Source of the DNA: Bacteroidota bacterium
GTDB lineage: Bacteria; Bacteroidota; Bacteroidia; Chitinophagales; Chitinophagaceae
NCBI GenBank assembly: GCA_030706735.1
Contig: JAUZNZ010000019.1
Coordinates: 30,483 to 94,482, forward strand
Length of the DNA stretch: 64,000 nt
Direction of reading: 5' to 3'
Shown: piece by piece, positions 17,532-27,963 of the stretch
Numbering within the stretch: the first letter of the stretch is position 1
How the letters are laid out: each line of letters opens with the position of its first letter
Program-made: the position numbers and the translations under genes
Notes under the pieces: model-generated
Database searches by the model: none
The model's input: the letters and a program-made list of their open reading frames with translations, nothing else
What the model was told of the DNA's origin: nothing

Positions 17532-19493
17532 TTGAAAGCCCTTGCCACCATAGTGTTGCTATGTGCCCTTGCATGGACCTGCCCGAAACTGATCGCTCAA
17601 TCGGTGTCGGGTACGGTGAATACGTACTACTCTGTCAGCACCGTTAATACAGCCTCCAATTCCGTTGTTGTCGATAATGGAGCCGGATTGTCACCCGGCG
17701 AACTCGTGTTGATCATTCAATCGAAAGGTGCGACCGTCGATGCTACGAATACGGCCAGTTTTGGCAATATTACGGCATTGGGCAGCGCGGGCAGCTATGA
17801 GTTCAATACGATCTGTAATGTGTCGGGCAACCAGGTCTGGTTAAAGGCGCCTTTCAGCAACACCTATGATCCCACGGGAAATTTGCAATTGGTTGGCGTA
17901 CCCTCTTACCAATCGGTGGTGATTTCCGCCGCGGTCACCGCGACAGCCTGGGATCCTGCCACGGGCAAGGGAGGGATTGTGGCCATCAAGGCGACGGACA
18001 CGATCTACCTCGACGCGGATATCGATGTAAGCGGGCAGGGGTTCCAGGGCGCCTACCTGGTCGACTATCCGACCCCAGCCTATAATTGCAGTGCGGCGAC
18101 GACGGTAAACCAATATTTCTTAGGTACGCCCGCTTCGGGCAATATCACCGCCGGGCGGAAGGGAGAGGGCATTGCGGCCTACATCCTGAATGAGGAAAAC
18201 GCAAAAGGCAAGCTGGCTAATGGCGGCGGCGGTGGTAATAATGCAAATAGCGGCGGAGCCGGAGGCGGTAATTATGGCGCGGGCGGCAATGGCGGCAAGC
18301 GTGCCGGAGAATCACCATTTAATTGCCATGGCCAAAACCCCGGTATCGGCGGTCTGAGCCTGGCTGCCTATGGATATACCAGCGGCGCAAACAGGATCTT
18401 CTTCGGCGGCGGCGGCGGCGCGGGGCATGAAAACAATGCCGTAGGCACGCCCGGCGGAAACGGAGGGGGCATCATTATCCTCTCTGCGCCTACGATCATC
18501 GGCGGCGGCGGTCGCCTCTTAGCCAACGGCCAGGTGCCCTCGAATCCTGCCAATTCGGATCCTTTGCAGGCGGAAGGAGATGGAGCGGGCGGCGGCGGCG
18601 CGGGCGGAACGATCATCCTGAACACGACCACTGTAACGGGTGCGGTCACCGCGCAGGCAATCGGAGCCGCGGGCTCGAATTCCAGCAATGGCGTCAACGA
18701 TTGTACCGGTCCGGGCGGCGGCGGTGGAGGAGGAATAGTCTGGACTTCGGGAGCTTCTGTTCCCGCGGCCATCAGCCCTTCGGTTGGCGGTGGCGCCAAT
18801 GGCGTAGTCAGTTCGGGCAGCAGCAGCACCGCGGGATGCGTAGGATCCTCGAATGGCGCCACATCCGGCGCTGCGGGGATCAGCCAGGCCGGGTATGTGC
18901 TCCCGTTTTCCGGCGCCAGCGTATGTGTCGTACTGGCCTCTCCGTTAGTAAGTTATTTTACCGGGTCGGTGGTGGATCAGGGTTCCCTGCTCAGTTGGGG
19001 ATTGACCTCTTCAGCGACGATGGCCGGGGTGACGGAATTTACCCTCGAGCGGTCGGTGGATCATTTACGATTTACGGTGGTGGCTGATGTGCCCTCTTCC
19101 GGTGACCAGTTAAGATATACGTATACCGATCCTTCCTCTCCGCCCGGGACGACATTCTACCGGCTTTCCTGGGTCGATAAGGATCGTGTCCGTTCCTATT
19201 CACCCGTCGTTGCGCTAAGCCGTCCCATGACGGCCGTTGATGGCGCCATCACGCTCTATCCGAACCCGGCGACCGATCAATTGTCCATACGTCTCTTGTC
19301 CACGACCCATGAGCCCGTAATGATGCGGGTCTTCAATGCGCAGGGACAGGAGCTTGCCGCCTATGCCAGTCCGTTACATGTGGGGGCGAACCTCTTATCT
19401 CTTCCGGTTCGCCGACTTGCCCCGGGAGCCTATTTTCTTTCCGTGGAATTCGGCGGAAGACGACAGGTACGATCCTTTCTGGTGAGGAATTAA
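17532..19493 (+). CDS. Gly-rich secreted protein with T9SS type A sorting domain (TTG start)
   Basis: Signal peptide, extended G-rich region, C-terminal LYPNPATDQLSIRL ... GAYFLSVEFGGRRQVRSFLVRN. Confidence 0.85.
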   Translation: MKALATIVLLCALAWTCPKLIAQSVSGTVNTYYSVSTVNTASNSVVVDNGAGLSPGELVLIIQSKGATVDATNTASFGNITALGSAGSYEFNTICNVSGNQVWLKAPFSNTYDPTGNLQLVGVPSYQSVVISAAVTATAWDPATGKGGIVAIKATDTIYLDADIDVSGQGFQGAYLVDYPTPAYNCSAATTVNQYFLGTPASGNITAGRKGEGIAAYILNEENAKGKLANGGGGGNNANSGGAGGGNYGAGGNGGKRAGESPFNCHGQNPGIGGLSLAAYGYTSGANRIFFGGGGGAGHENNAVGTPGGNGGGIIILSAPTIIGGGGRLLANGQVPSNPANSDPLQAEGDGAGGGGAGGTIILNTTTVTGAVTAQAIGAAGSNSSNGVNDCTGPGGGGGGGIVWTSGASVPAAISPSVGGGANGVVSSGSSSTAGCVGSSNGATSGAAGISQAGYVLPFSGASVCVVLASPLVSYFTGSVVDQGSLLSWGLTSSATMAGVTEFTLERSVDHLRFTVVADVPSSGDQLRYTYTDPSSPPGTTFYRLSWVDKDRVRSYSPVVALSRPMTAVDGAITLYPNPATDQLSIRLLSTTHEPVMMRVFNAQGQELAAYASPLHVGANLLSLPVRRLAPGAYFLSVEFGGRRQVRSFLVRN

Positions 19494-19525
19494 AAAGTGC
19501 CCCGGTGGCTGCGGTCCGGGCAAAT

Positions 19526-19555
19526 ACGCTCATGCGACGAAACGCTCATGCGACG
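19526..19555. repeat. 14-bp direct repeat ACGCTCATGCGACG x2, period 16
   Basis: Copies at 19526-19539 and 19542-19555. Confidence 0.85.
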
Positions 19556-19669
19556 GCCACCCGACTTTCGACCGAACGGCAATGCCTACCGGGGCGATAT
19601 ATATGGGATTGCTAAAAACCAGGCCTTGGTCCCGAACGTTAATCCTGATGAGACCGCCCTGGAATAAAC

Positions 19670-20011
19670 CTAATTACTCAATGATCTCCGGTATTCCAGC
19701 GGCGTCAGTCCATAATATTTCTTGAACATGGGAATGAACTTGCTGCTGCTCCGGTAACCGGTGACTGCCGAGATCTCTTTGATGGACATCTCGGTGCTGG
19801 ACAGGAGCTCTGCCGCTTTCCGCATACGGATATCCGTCAGATAGCTGTACACGGGCCGTTCAAACAATTGTTTGAACCCGTTCTGCAGTTTGATGGAATT
19901 GACCCCTGCCCGGTGGCTGAGGTTCTTGATGGTGATGAATAAAGGATAGTGTTCTTCCAGATAGCACTTGATGTCCGTGAGTGCATCGAGGTCGCTTCTC
20001 TTTAGGTTCAT
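19670..20011 (-). CDS. short AraC-type HTH protein (DNA-binding domain only)
   Basis: LSHRAGVNSIKLQNGFKQLF and EISAVTGYRSSSKFIPMFKKYYGLTPLEYR double HTH. Confidence 0.82.
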   Translation of the reverse strand: MNLKRSDLDALTDIKCYLEEHYPLFITIKNLSHRAGVNSIKLQNGFKQLFERPVYSYLTDIRMRKAAELLSSTEMSIKEISAVTGYRSSSKFIPMFKKYYGLTPLEYRRSLSN

Positions 20012-20134
20012 AAGATCGCTTTAGTGATAAGGTTAAATAATAACTGGTGATGAGCACGGTTCGGATGGGGAAATAAAGATACAGGAACACGCAGGCGGAT
20101 GTTTATGATATTTGGAGAAAAACCCAATAGCGGA

Positions 20135-21133
20135 TCAAACTTTTCTGCCGCTTTTTTGCACGAAGGCGGGCGTGTATCCGAAGTATTTTTTGAACGCAAG
20201 CGTGAAGGAGTGGGGATGAGAATATCCGCTTTGATAGGCTACCTGGCTGACCGTATCGTCAGTGCCTTCCAGCAGTTTATGCGCGCGCGTCATGCGCGCT
20301 TCGAGCAGCCATTCCGTCACCCCCATACCGTAGATCGCGCGGAAGCCGTTATTCAATTTATAGGTGCTCATTCCCATTCGCTGCGCCAGCGACGACAGTG
20401 AAAAGGTCTTTTCTATTTCTTTTAGCAACAACTCTTTTGCCGCATACACGATCCTGGCATCCGACTCGTTGACGGGGGCCGCGTCGTCGGGCGCATCGCT
20501 CATCCGGACGAGGGCCAGCACGAGGATCTCCCGCGCGATACTATTTTGCCAGGCGGCTCTCGCTTTGCCTGTGTAAGGACAATGATCCAGTTTTTCGGCC
20601 AGCCCGGTGAGCTCTCCATTCGCCATGCAGTATGCCGGTTGAAAAACAGCGGGCTGACGGAGGTGAACCTTTTCCAGGAAGGGGCCTAATTTTGGAAGGC
20701 TTTCCGTCAATGGCTGCAGGTGCCCGGGCAGAAAGTGAAGGATAAGCGTGCGGTGAATTTCTTCCGGAGCCATCTGCATCGAAAATTCCACGGCCGGCGC
20801 GTAATAGAGACTGAGCCCACGGTCGTGCAGGACGCATTCGTCGAACCCGTCGATGCGATAACTCAGGCTGGAGGCCAGGCAGATCTGCAGCCTCAGGCCG
20901 GCGTGCGGACTGGAATAGGCGGCAATCGCGGCGCTGGTAAAGCGTAATCGGTGGAACTCCATTTGGATCCCGTCCGCGGCCATTTGCCGGAAAGTCACGT
21001 CTCCCCATGATCCGGTGGCGGAAGCGGTGAGTTCTTCCGCTCCGGCCGGCTGGGCTTGCCCCCCAGCGGTACGGGCTGACAGGTCAATGGCACCATTTTT
21101 GTTGGTTAGCACCCGCTTGGGTAGTATAAGCAC
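20135..21133 (-). CDS. AraC family transcriptional regulator
   Basis: C-terminal SLAQRMGMSTYKLNNGFRAIYG ... VAYQSGYSHPHSFTLAFKKYFGYTPA. Confidence 0.88.
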   Translation of the reverse strand: MLILPKRVLTNKNGAIDLSARTAGGQAQPAGAEELTASATGSWGDVTFRQMAADGIQMEFHRLRFTSAAIAAYSSPHAGLRLQICLASSLSYRIDGFDECVLHDRGLSLYYAPAVEFSMQMAPEEIHRTLILHFLPGHLQPLTESLPKLGPFLEKVHLRQPAVFQPAYCMANGELTGLAEKLDHCPYTGKARAAWQNSIAREILVLALVRMSDAPDDAAPVNESDARIVYAAKELLLKEIEKTFSLSSLAQRMGMSTYKLNNGFRAIYGMGVTEWLLEARMTRAHKLLEGTDDTVSQVAYQSGYSHPHSFTLAFKKYFGYTPAFVQKSGRKV

Positions 21134-21142
21134 GACAGGTAA

Positions 21143-22156
21143 TTATTCATGTTCCTGAGGAATGGCCCGCGCATGTCGTTGCATGCGGCCCGGCGGCACT
21201 CCGAAATAATCCTTGAACGCACGCGAGAAATTGGATGCATCCCGGTATCCGCAAAGCAGCGCGATCTCCACGATGCTTTTTCCGCCTTCGAAGAGGAATT
21301 CCCGCGCCTTTGCCATGCGGACGCGTTGGAAATCTCCGAATATTGTCGTGCCGAACAATTGCTTGTATCCTTTTTTTAGCTTGAAGTCATTGATGCCGAC
21401 CTTGTGAGCCAACTGTTTCAGTGTGGGAGGATCCTCCATATGCTCCATCAGGTAGGTGCGCGACTCCCGCAATTTCTCCACGTCGTATTGCTTCAAATGG
21501 ATCAGCTCGGTTTCGACGGGCTGCATCGCTATGCGTTCAAGCACGATGACCAGCAGCTCAGTCAGCTTGCAATGGATATACATTTTCCTGAGCTCGCCGG
21601 TATAGGAGCAATGGATGATGGCATGCAGAATGGCCTTTATGTCGGGAGTAATATTAGCCGGATCCTGCCAAACCGCCGCGCCGTCCTTATTTCCCGGGTT
21701 ATCGAGGACCTTGCGGATCTTCTGCGCGCCGGCCTGTCGTTTCAGGTATTTCGGCGTGAAGTAGATATCCAGCGTTGTGGTGTGACTGTTAGCCGGATTG
21801 AACCAGTTCACCTGTCGCGCAGAGGATGGATGGTACAGTACGTATTGACCTTCCGGGATCACCTGTTCTTCCCGGCCATCAGGTTGGACGTGCAGGTCCC
21901 CTTTCATGACGAACTGCAGGTGCAATACCCGGTCTTCGTGGACGTATCGTTCCCAACCCTTCCTGACGCCGACGAAGTAATAGCTCATCCGGACGCAGTA
22001 TTCCTTATGATCATCGTCATGAAAAAGGACGGTACTAAAGCTGCCGGAGGCCTCCAGGGCTTCCGGGCCAGGCAGTGAATTGTTGAGTTGAGGCTCGGGC
22101 AGGATCGCATGGCACCCTTTCTCCTCCCGAACTTGTGAGGCTTTTTTTATAGGCAT
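21143..22156 (-). CDS. AraC family transcriptional regulator
   Basis: Cupin-like N-terminus; C-terminal LAHKVGINDFKLKKGYKQLF ... IALLCGYRDASNFSRAFKDYFGVPPGRM. Confidence 0.88.
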   Translation of the reverse strand: MPIKKASQVREEKGCHAILPEPQLNNSLPGPEALEASGSFSTVLFHDDDHKEYCVRMSYYFVGVRKGWERYVHEDRVLHLQFVMKGDLHVQPDGREEQVIPEGQYVLYHPSSARQVNWFNPANSHTTTLDIYFTPKYLKRQAGAQKIRKVLDNPGNKDGAAVWQDPANITPDIKAILHAIIHCSYTGELRKMYIHCKLTELLVIVLERIAMQPVETELIHLKQYDVEKLRESRTYLMEHMEDPPTLKQLAHKVGINDFKLKKGYKQLFGTTIFGDFQRVRMAKAREFLFEGGKSIVEIALLCGYRDASNFSRAFKDYFGVPPGRMQRHARAIPQEHE

Positions 22157-22382
22157 AAGGTTCTTGTTTCCTTCTACAATGGAAACTAATCAGTCCTTTA
22201 TTTGTAAGGGGTCGGCTGGCTAATGCAGAGCAACTGCGTGATGGTTATGAGAAGAGTTCAGTCAATTCAGGCGAATAAATATAATGGCTTTCCCGGTATT
22301 CTATCCGGGATTGCTGCTCAATCCGAGCCTCCTAGAAGTTAACCTATAATGAGGGATAGGGGTAGCAGTATATGACGAAAAA

Positions 22383-23087
22383 CTATAACATTTTAAATAC
22401 GATGGCCGCTAAGGTTCCGCCGATCAGCGGGCCGAGCACCGGCACCCAGGAATAGCCCCAGTCGCTGCTCCCCTTACCGCGTATGGGCAGTATCGCGTGC
22501 ATGAGGCGAGGTCCCAGGTCGCGTGCGGGATTGATGGCGTATCCGGTCGGTCCGCCCAGGGAAAGGCCGATCGCGAGCACCAGCAGACCTACGGGCAATG
22601 CGTCCAGCGAACCCAGTGTGCTGGTCGGTTTGGCGATGAACATCACGCCCCATACCAGCACGAACGTACCGATGATCTCCGTCAGCAAATTGTTCCCTTT
22701 GCTGCGAATAGCCGGTCCCGTGCAGAAGACGGCGAGCTGCAAACCGGCATCGGCCGTCTGATCGAAATGCTGCCGGTAGGCCAGCCAGCAAACCCCTGCA
22801 CCGGCCATCGCGCCAAGCATTTGTGCGCCCACGTACAGGGGCACCAGGCTCCATGCGAAATCTCCTTTGACCGCGAAAGCCAGCGTCACGGCGGGGTTCA
22901 GGTGGGCCTTGCTCGAGGCGGAGGCAATGAATACGCCGACGAAAACGGCCATGGCCCAGCCAAAGGTAATCACGATCCAGCCGCCGTTATTTCCCTTGGT
23001 CTTGCTTAATATACCATTGGCGACCACGCCGTCGCCTAACAGGATGAGTAGCGCGGTCCCTGTGAATTCTCCTAAAAATGGGGTCAT
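22383..23087 (-). CDS. glpF: MIP family glycerol facilitator
   Basis: Two NPA boxes (HLNPAVT, AINPARD), aquaglyceroporin-type Asp after the second NPA; downstream of glpK/glpD. Confidence 0.9.
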   Translation of the reverse strand: MTPFLGEFTGTALLILLGDGVVANGILSKTKGNNGGWIVITFGWAMAVFVGVFIASASSKAHLNPAVTLAFAVKGDFAWSLVPLYVGAQMLGAMAGAGVCWLAYRQHFDQTADAGLQLAVFCTGPAIRSKGNNLLTEIIGTFVLVWGVMFIAKPTSTLGSLDALPVGLLVLAIGLSLGGPTGYAINPARDLGPRLMHAILPIRGKGSSDWGYSWVPVLGPLIGGTLAAIVFKML

Positions 23088-23104
23088 ATGCGAGGTTTTT
23101 TTTT

Positions 23105-24631
23105 CTATTCGGCCAGGTATCCCTTCGCCAGCTCCTGGAAATCGGCTATCTGTTGGCGTTGCCAGGCCTCGTCCCGGCCCAATTCCTTTGCCAGGAGCGC
23201 TGCCACGGCCGGAGCGGCCTGCATGGCTGCCCGCGCATCCAGCAACAGCATTCTGGTCCTGCGGCTCAAGGCATCCTCCACCGTCATGCAGGATTCCTCC
23301 CTTGCCGCCAAAGCGATCTCGGCGAGCGTGTAGGGCAGGCCCGCGTGGAGCGGCTTATTCAGAGAGGGATCCTCCCCGGCGATCTTTTCCGCGGCCAGCT
23401 TATCGCTGCCATCCCATCCATGGATCAGCAAATGGTTGGTCACGCATTCGCGATCCGGCAGCCCGGTGCGCCCGATGGCCACATTGACCGTATCCTCGGC
23501 CATGCGCCGGTAAGTCGTCCACTTCCCTCCGGCAACCGTGATCAACCCTGAAGCGGATACCGTGATCAGGTGATCCCTCGACAGCTCCGCGGTCTTCTTT
23601 GAACTGCCCTTCACCAGTGGCCTCAGGCCGGCGAAGACGCTGAGAATGTCCTTTCGCCCGGGAGGCTTGACCAGGTACCGCCCGATCTGGCGCAGGATGA
23701 AGTCGATCTCTTCCGGCAATGCCGTCGGCTCTTCGCTGACGGTAGATACCGGCGTGTCGGTTGTGCCGACGATGATCCGTCCATGCCAGGGTACGGCAAA
23801 TAACACGCGGCCGTCATCGGTATGAGGTACCAGGATGGCGGCCTCGCCGGGTAAGAAAGAATGATCGAGGACGATATGCACGCCCTGGCTCGGCGCAATG
23901 ACGGACTCGCTGCCCGGCTCGTCCATCTGCAGCACGCTGTCCGTGAATACGCCGGTAGCATTGACGACGACTTTCGCACGCAGGCGGTGCTGCGATCCGT
24001 GCATGCCTTCGCGCATGAGCAAGCCCGTGACCATCCCCTCTTTGTCCTTCAGCAGCCCTTCCACCCGGCAATAGTTCAACACGAGCGCCCCCTGTTCCGC
24101 GGCGGTCCGGGCAAGGCTGACGGCCAGCCTGGCATCGTCGAACTGCCCGTCATGATAGAGCACGCCGCCCCGCAATCCGTCCGCATCGAGGGTCGGCGCG
24201 AGTTCCAGCGTTTCTTCTTTCGAAAGGATCCGTGAGGTTCCCAGACCCAGGCTGCCCGCCATCCAGTCATAGACCTTCAGGCCGATGCCATAATAAGGGC
24301 CTTCCCACCATTTATAGTTCGGAACGATGAAGGATTGATCCTTGACCAGGTGGGGAGCGTTCCTGCGCAGTATGCCGCGTTCATGCAGGGCTTCCGTGAC
24401 GAGCTTGATATTGCCTTGCTGCAGATAACGGACGCCGCCATGTACCAGTTTGGTCGAGCGCGAGGATGTTCCTTTGGCAAAATCGTGCTGCTCCAGGAGT
24501 ACCGTCCGGAACCCGCGCGAAGCCGAGTCCACCGCTACCCCCAATCCGGTCGCGCCGCCGCCGATGACGATCAGATCCCATTCCCGGTCCTCGCCTGCTT
24601 CGAGGGAACTAAGCATGTCCGCGCGCTTCAT
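23105..24631 (-). CDS. glpD: glycerol-3-phosphate dehydrogenase
   Basis: [55 protein letters not shown] at 24631 overlaps the glpK stop (ATGA). Confidence 0.95.
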   Translation of the reverse strand: MKRADMLSSLEAGEDREWDLIVIGGGATGLGVAVDSASRGFRTVLLEQHDFAKGTSSRSTKLVHGGVRYLQQGNIKLVTEALHERGILRRNAPHLVKDQSFIVPNYKWWEGPYYGIGLKVYDWMAGSLGLGTSRILSKEETLELAPTLDADGLRGGVLYHDGQFDDARLAVSLARTAAEQGALVLNYCRVEGLLKDKEGMVTGLLMREGMHGSQHRLRAKVVVNATGVFTDSVLQMDEPGSESVIAPSQGVHIVLDHSFLPGEAAILVPHTDDGRVLFAVPWHGRIIVGTTDTPVSTVSEEPTALPEEIDFILRQIGRYLVKPPGRKDILSVFAGLRPLVKGSSKKTAELSRDHLITVSASGLITVAGGKWTTYRRMAEDTVNVAIGRTGLPDRECVTNHLLIHGWDGSDKLAAEKIAGEDPSLNKPLHAGLPYTLAEIALAAREESCMTVEDALSRRTRMLLLDARAAMQAAPAVAALLAKELGRDEAWQRQQIADFQELAKGYLAE

Positions 24632-26154
24632 GCGTTGCCCTCCGTACCAGCCGTACCCTCGTCGGCCCACGCTATCGCCGCCGTCACCGCGCGCTGCCAA
24701 CCCTTCAGCAGCTTTCCGACCCGCAGAGGATCCATGGCCGGCTCGAATCGCCTATCGATCTGCCATTGCTTTTGTATATCATCCGTAGAAGGCCAATAGC
24801 CGACGGCAAGGCCGGCCAGGTAGGCGGCGCCCAGGGCCGTCGTTTCCGTGACGACCGGGCGAATCACCGGGGCCTGGAGGATATCTGCCTGGAATTGCAT
24901 GAGCAGGCCATTCGCTGTGGCGCCCCCATCGACGCGCAGCTCTTTGATGGGGATGCCCGAATCCGCCTCCATGGCCTTCAGGACGTCATAAGTCTGGAAG
25001 GCGATGCTCTCCAGCGCCGCCCGGGCGATGTGCGCCTTTCCCGTGCCCCTCGTCATCCCGAACAGACTACCCCGCGCATATTGGTTCCAGTGAGGCGCGC
25101 CGAGCCCCGCGAAGGCGGGGATCATATAGACCCCGTCGGAATCGTCGACCTCTGCCGCCAGCGCCTCGACTTCGGCGGAAGAGCGGATCAGGTGGAGGCC
25201 GTCCCGCAGCCACTGAACGACGGCGCCTGCGATGAAGATGCTGCCTTCCAGGGCGTACTCCAAGCGGTCTCCGATGCGCCAGGCAATGGTCGTCAGCAGG
25301 TTATTCTTCGATTGAACGGCCTGGCCGCCCGTATGCATGAGCATGAAACAACCTGTGCCATAGGTATTCTTCACCATGCCCGGCCTGGTGCATTGCTGGC
25401 CGAATAGCGCCGCTTGCTGATCCCCGGCGATCCCGGCGATGGGTATGCCGGATGCGGGCGCGACGATGCTGCCACTATTCCCATAGATTTCGCTGGAGGC
25501 ACGCACCTGGGGCAACAGCGAAGGCGGAATATCGAAGAGACGCAACAGTTCCGGATCCCACTGGCCCGTGCGGATATTCAATAACAGCGTCCTTGACGCA
25601 TTGGTGCTATCGGTAATATGGAGCTTGCCGGCGCTGAGCTGCCAGACCAGCCAGCTATCGACGGTGCCGAACGCCAGTTCACCTTTTTCCGCGCGCGACC
25701 TGGCGCCGGATACATTATCCAGGATCCATTTCAGTTTGGTGGCGGAGAAGTATGCGTCGATGACCAGGCCGGTACGTTCGCGGATCATCGGACCGTGGCC
25801 TTCGGCGTTAAGGCGGTCGCAATATCCGGCCGTACGGCGGTCCTGCCAGACTATCGCGGGATAGACCGGTTTCCCGGTAGACCGTTCCCACACGATCGTC
25901 GTTTCGCGTTGATTGGTAATGCCGATGGCGGCAACCTCCCTGGTTCCGACGTTCCTCTTGGCCAGGGCTTCGGCCATAACGCCATATTGCGATGACCAGA
26001 TCTCCTCCGGGTCATGCTCCACCCAGCCGGGCTGCGGATAGAACTGCCGGAACTCTTTTTGGGCCAGGCTGACGATCTGGCCCGCATGGTCAAAGAGAAT
26101 AGCGCGGGAACTGGTGGTGCCCTGGTCGAGGGCGAGGATATATGGTCCTGGCAT
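24628..26154 (-). CDS. glpK: glycerol kinase
   Basis: [48 protein letters not shown]. Confidence 0.97.
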   Translation of the reverse strand: MPGPYILALDQGTTSSRAILFDHAGQIVSLAQKEFRQFYPQPGWVEHDPEEIWSSQYGVMAEALAKRNVGTREVAAIGITNQRETTIVWERSTGKPVYPAIVWQDRRTAGYCDRLNAEGHGPMIRERTGLVIDAYFSATKLKWILDNVSGARSRAEKGELAFGTVDSWLVWQLSAGKLHITDSTNASRTLLLNIRTGQWDPELLRLFDIPPSLLPQVRASSEIYGNSGSIVAPASGIPIAGIAGDQQAALFGQQCTRPGMVKNTYGTGCFMLMHTGGQAVQSKNNLLTTIAWRIGDRLEYALEGSIFIAGAVVQWLRDGLHLIRSSAEVEALAAEVDDSDGVYMIPAFAGLGAPHWNQYARGSLFGMTRGTGKAHIARAALESIAFQTYDVLKAMEADSGIPIKELRVDGGATANGLLMQFQADILQAPVIRPVVTETTALGAAYLAGLAVGYWPSTDDIQKQWQIDRRFEPAMDPLRVGKLLKGWQRAVTAAIAWADEGTAGTEGNA

Positions 26155-26216
26155 GTATCGTTGTTAATTCGGGGTAATTTAGGAAAATTTTGCCGGGAAA
26201 GGTCCTTTTCCGTAAT

Positions 26217-26236
26217 TTACGTAATCAATTACGTAA
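26217..26236. promoter_or_regulatory. palindromic operator candidate TTACGTAAT-CA-ATTACGTAA
   Basis: 9-bp perfect arms in the glpK / MarR-GNAT divergent intergenic region. Confidence 0.65.
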
Positions 26237-26258
26237 TTACTTATAATCCTCAAAACGA

Positions 26259-27236
26259 ATGAGTATGGATTTTTATGAACAGACTGGCAAGCGGGCGCTC
26301 GGCAGCCGTCTTCGTCGGCTGAGTGAGCGGATCACCGAACAGGCCGCCGCTATTTACGATCTATATGAAGTGGATTTGCAGCCCAAATGGTTTCCGGTAT
26401 TTCATGCGCTGTCTGAAGGCAGGCAGCGGTCGATCACCGAAATCGCGCGGGAGATCGGGCATACGCATCCTTCGGTCAGCCAGATCGTCAAGGAGATGAT
26501 CGCCAAGGGCTATGTCACGGAAAAAAAGGCATCCGGGGACGGCCGAAAGAATTTTGTGATCCTGACGCCCGCGGGCCGCGCGCTGCATGAAAAAATGAAA
26601 CCGCAACTGGAGGATGTGCAGGAGGCCATCGAAACGGCCATGAGCGAGACCTGTCACGATCTGTGGCGCGCGATCGGGGAATGGGAATTCCTGCTGGAGC
26701 AAAAGGACCTCTTACGGCGCGTCCAGGAGGCGAAGAAGCGGCGGGAGAGCGGCAACGTGGAGATCGTAGACTACAAGCCCGCATACAAGCAGGCATTCAA
26801 ACAACTCAATGAGGAATGGATCACCCGATGGTTCAGGATGGAAGAAGCGGATCATCAGTCCCTCGATCATCCGCAAGAATATATTTTAGATAAAGGAGGA
26901 TACATCGCCATCGCGCTCTACGGGGGCGAACCCGTCGGCGCCTGCGCGCTGATCCCCATGCCGGCCGATCCCGCAAGAGGCAGGCAAGCCGGAGTATTCG
27001 AACTGGCCAAAATGGCCGTATCGCCCCGCGCACAGGGCAAGGGCATCGGGCTGTTGTTGGGTCAGGCATGTATCGATAAGGCCAGGGCGCTCGGTGCGCG
27101 GAGCGTGTACCTGGAAAGCAATACGCGGCTCAAACCAGCCATCAGTCTCTACCATAAATTGGGCTTTCGCAAGACCACGGGCCACCCCTCGCCGTATGAA
27201 CGGAGCGACATCCAGATGGAATTGATGCTCGGGTGA
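26259..27236 (+). CDS. MarR-family regulator fused to GNAT acetyltransferase
   Basis: N-terminal wHTH (SITEIAREIGHTHPSVSQIVKEMIAKGYV), C-terminal GNAT (AVSPRAQGKGIGLLLGQACIDKARALG). Confidence 0.9.
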   Translation: MSMDFYEQTGKRALGSRLRRLSERITEQAAAIYDLYEVDLQPKWFPVFHALSEGRQRSITEIAREIGHTHPSVSQIVKEMIAKGYVTEKKASGDGRKNFVILTPAGRALHEKMKPQLEDVQEAIETAMSETCHDLWRAIGEWEFLLEQKDLLRRVQEAKKRRESGNVEIVDYKPAYKQAFKQLNEEWITRWFRMEEADHQSLDHPQEYILDKGGYIAIALYGGEPVGACALIPMPADPARGRQAGVFELAKMAVSPRAQGKGIGLLLGQACIDKARALGARSVYLESNTRLKPAISLYHKLGFRKTTGHPSPYERSDIQMELMLG

Positions 27237-27280
27237 AAATATTCTTTCACGAAACTTGCAGGAATCGGATTTTAGCATTT

Positions 27281-27297
27281 ACTTTGCCATTCAAAGT
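27281..27297. promoter_or_regulatory. operator candidate ACTTTG-ccatt-CAAAGT
   Basis: 6-5-6 inverted repeat 6 nt upstream of the ATG at 27304; same motif at 28276-28292. Confidence 0.65.
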
Positions 27298-27303
27298 GCT
27301 TTT

Positions 27304-27963
27304 ATGCGTAGCGCCAATACCCCCACACAGGCAGACCCTTCCCTTCAAACCCTGCAGGATATCCGGCGAATGATGGAGCGATCGTCCCGGTTCATGTCGC
27401 TGAGCGGGCTGAGCGGCCTCAGCGCGGGAGTTTGGGCGGTGATCGGGGCCTGGGTCGCGCGTGGTTGGTTGCAGGAATATAATAGCGACTATTTCGCAGG
27501 CCGTGCATTTGTGGCGGAGGAAAGGGACCTGGTCGAATTGAAATTGCTCGGGTTGGGCGTGGCCGTCCTGATCGCGGCCCTTGTCTCTTCGACCTGGTTT
27601 ACCTGGCGTAAGGCGCGGCGAAGCGGCTTACCTGTCTGGGACCCGTCCGCCAAGCGCGTACTGATCAATATGGCGATACCCCTGATCGCGGGCGGCTTGT
27701 TCATCGCCGGCCTTTCCTACCATACGGAATGGAACCTGATCGCGCCGAGTTGCCTGATCTTTTATGGTCTTGCCCTGGTCAACGCCAGCAAATATACCCT
27801 GGGCGAGATCCGGTACCTGGGCTTGTTCGAGATCGCCCTGGGCCTCGCCAATATGTATTATCCGCAATGGGGTCTTTATTTCTGGGCGCTGGGTTTCGGC
27901 GCGCTGCATATCGTCTACGGGTTGATCATGTGGTGGAAATACGAAAGGAGGCCGGAGTCATGA
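27304..27963 (+). CDS. hypothetical multi-TM membrane protein
   Basis: About 6 hydrophobic segments; ATG at 27304 preferred over track start. Confidence 0.65.
   Translation: MRSANTPTQADPSLQTLQDIRRMMERSSRFMSLSGLSGLSAGVWAVIGAWVARGWLQEYNSDYFAGRAFVAEERDLVELKLLGLGVAVLIAALVSSTWFTWRKARRSGLPVWDPSAKRVLINMAIPLIAGGLFIAGLSYHTEWNLIAPSCLIFYGLALVNASKYTLGEIRYLGLFEIALGLANMYYPQWGLYFWALGFGALHIVYGLIMWWKYERRPES

Noticed and set aside
18368-18862. Proline-rich minus-strand ORF opposite the Gly-rich T9SS protein
   Set aside because: Poly-Pro arises from the complement of GGC-rich glycine codons; the plus frame has signal peptide and CTD.
22292-22309. CCCGG-N8-CCGGG hairpin downstream of the minus-strand AraC gene start
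   Set aside because: Weak stem without a clear T-tract. It may be coincidental; not called as a terminator.
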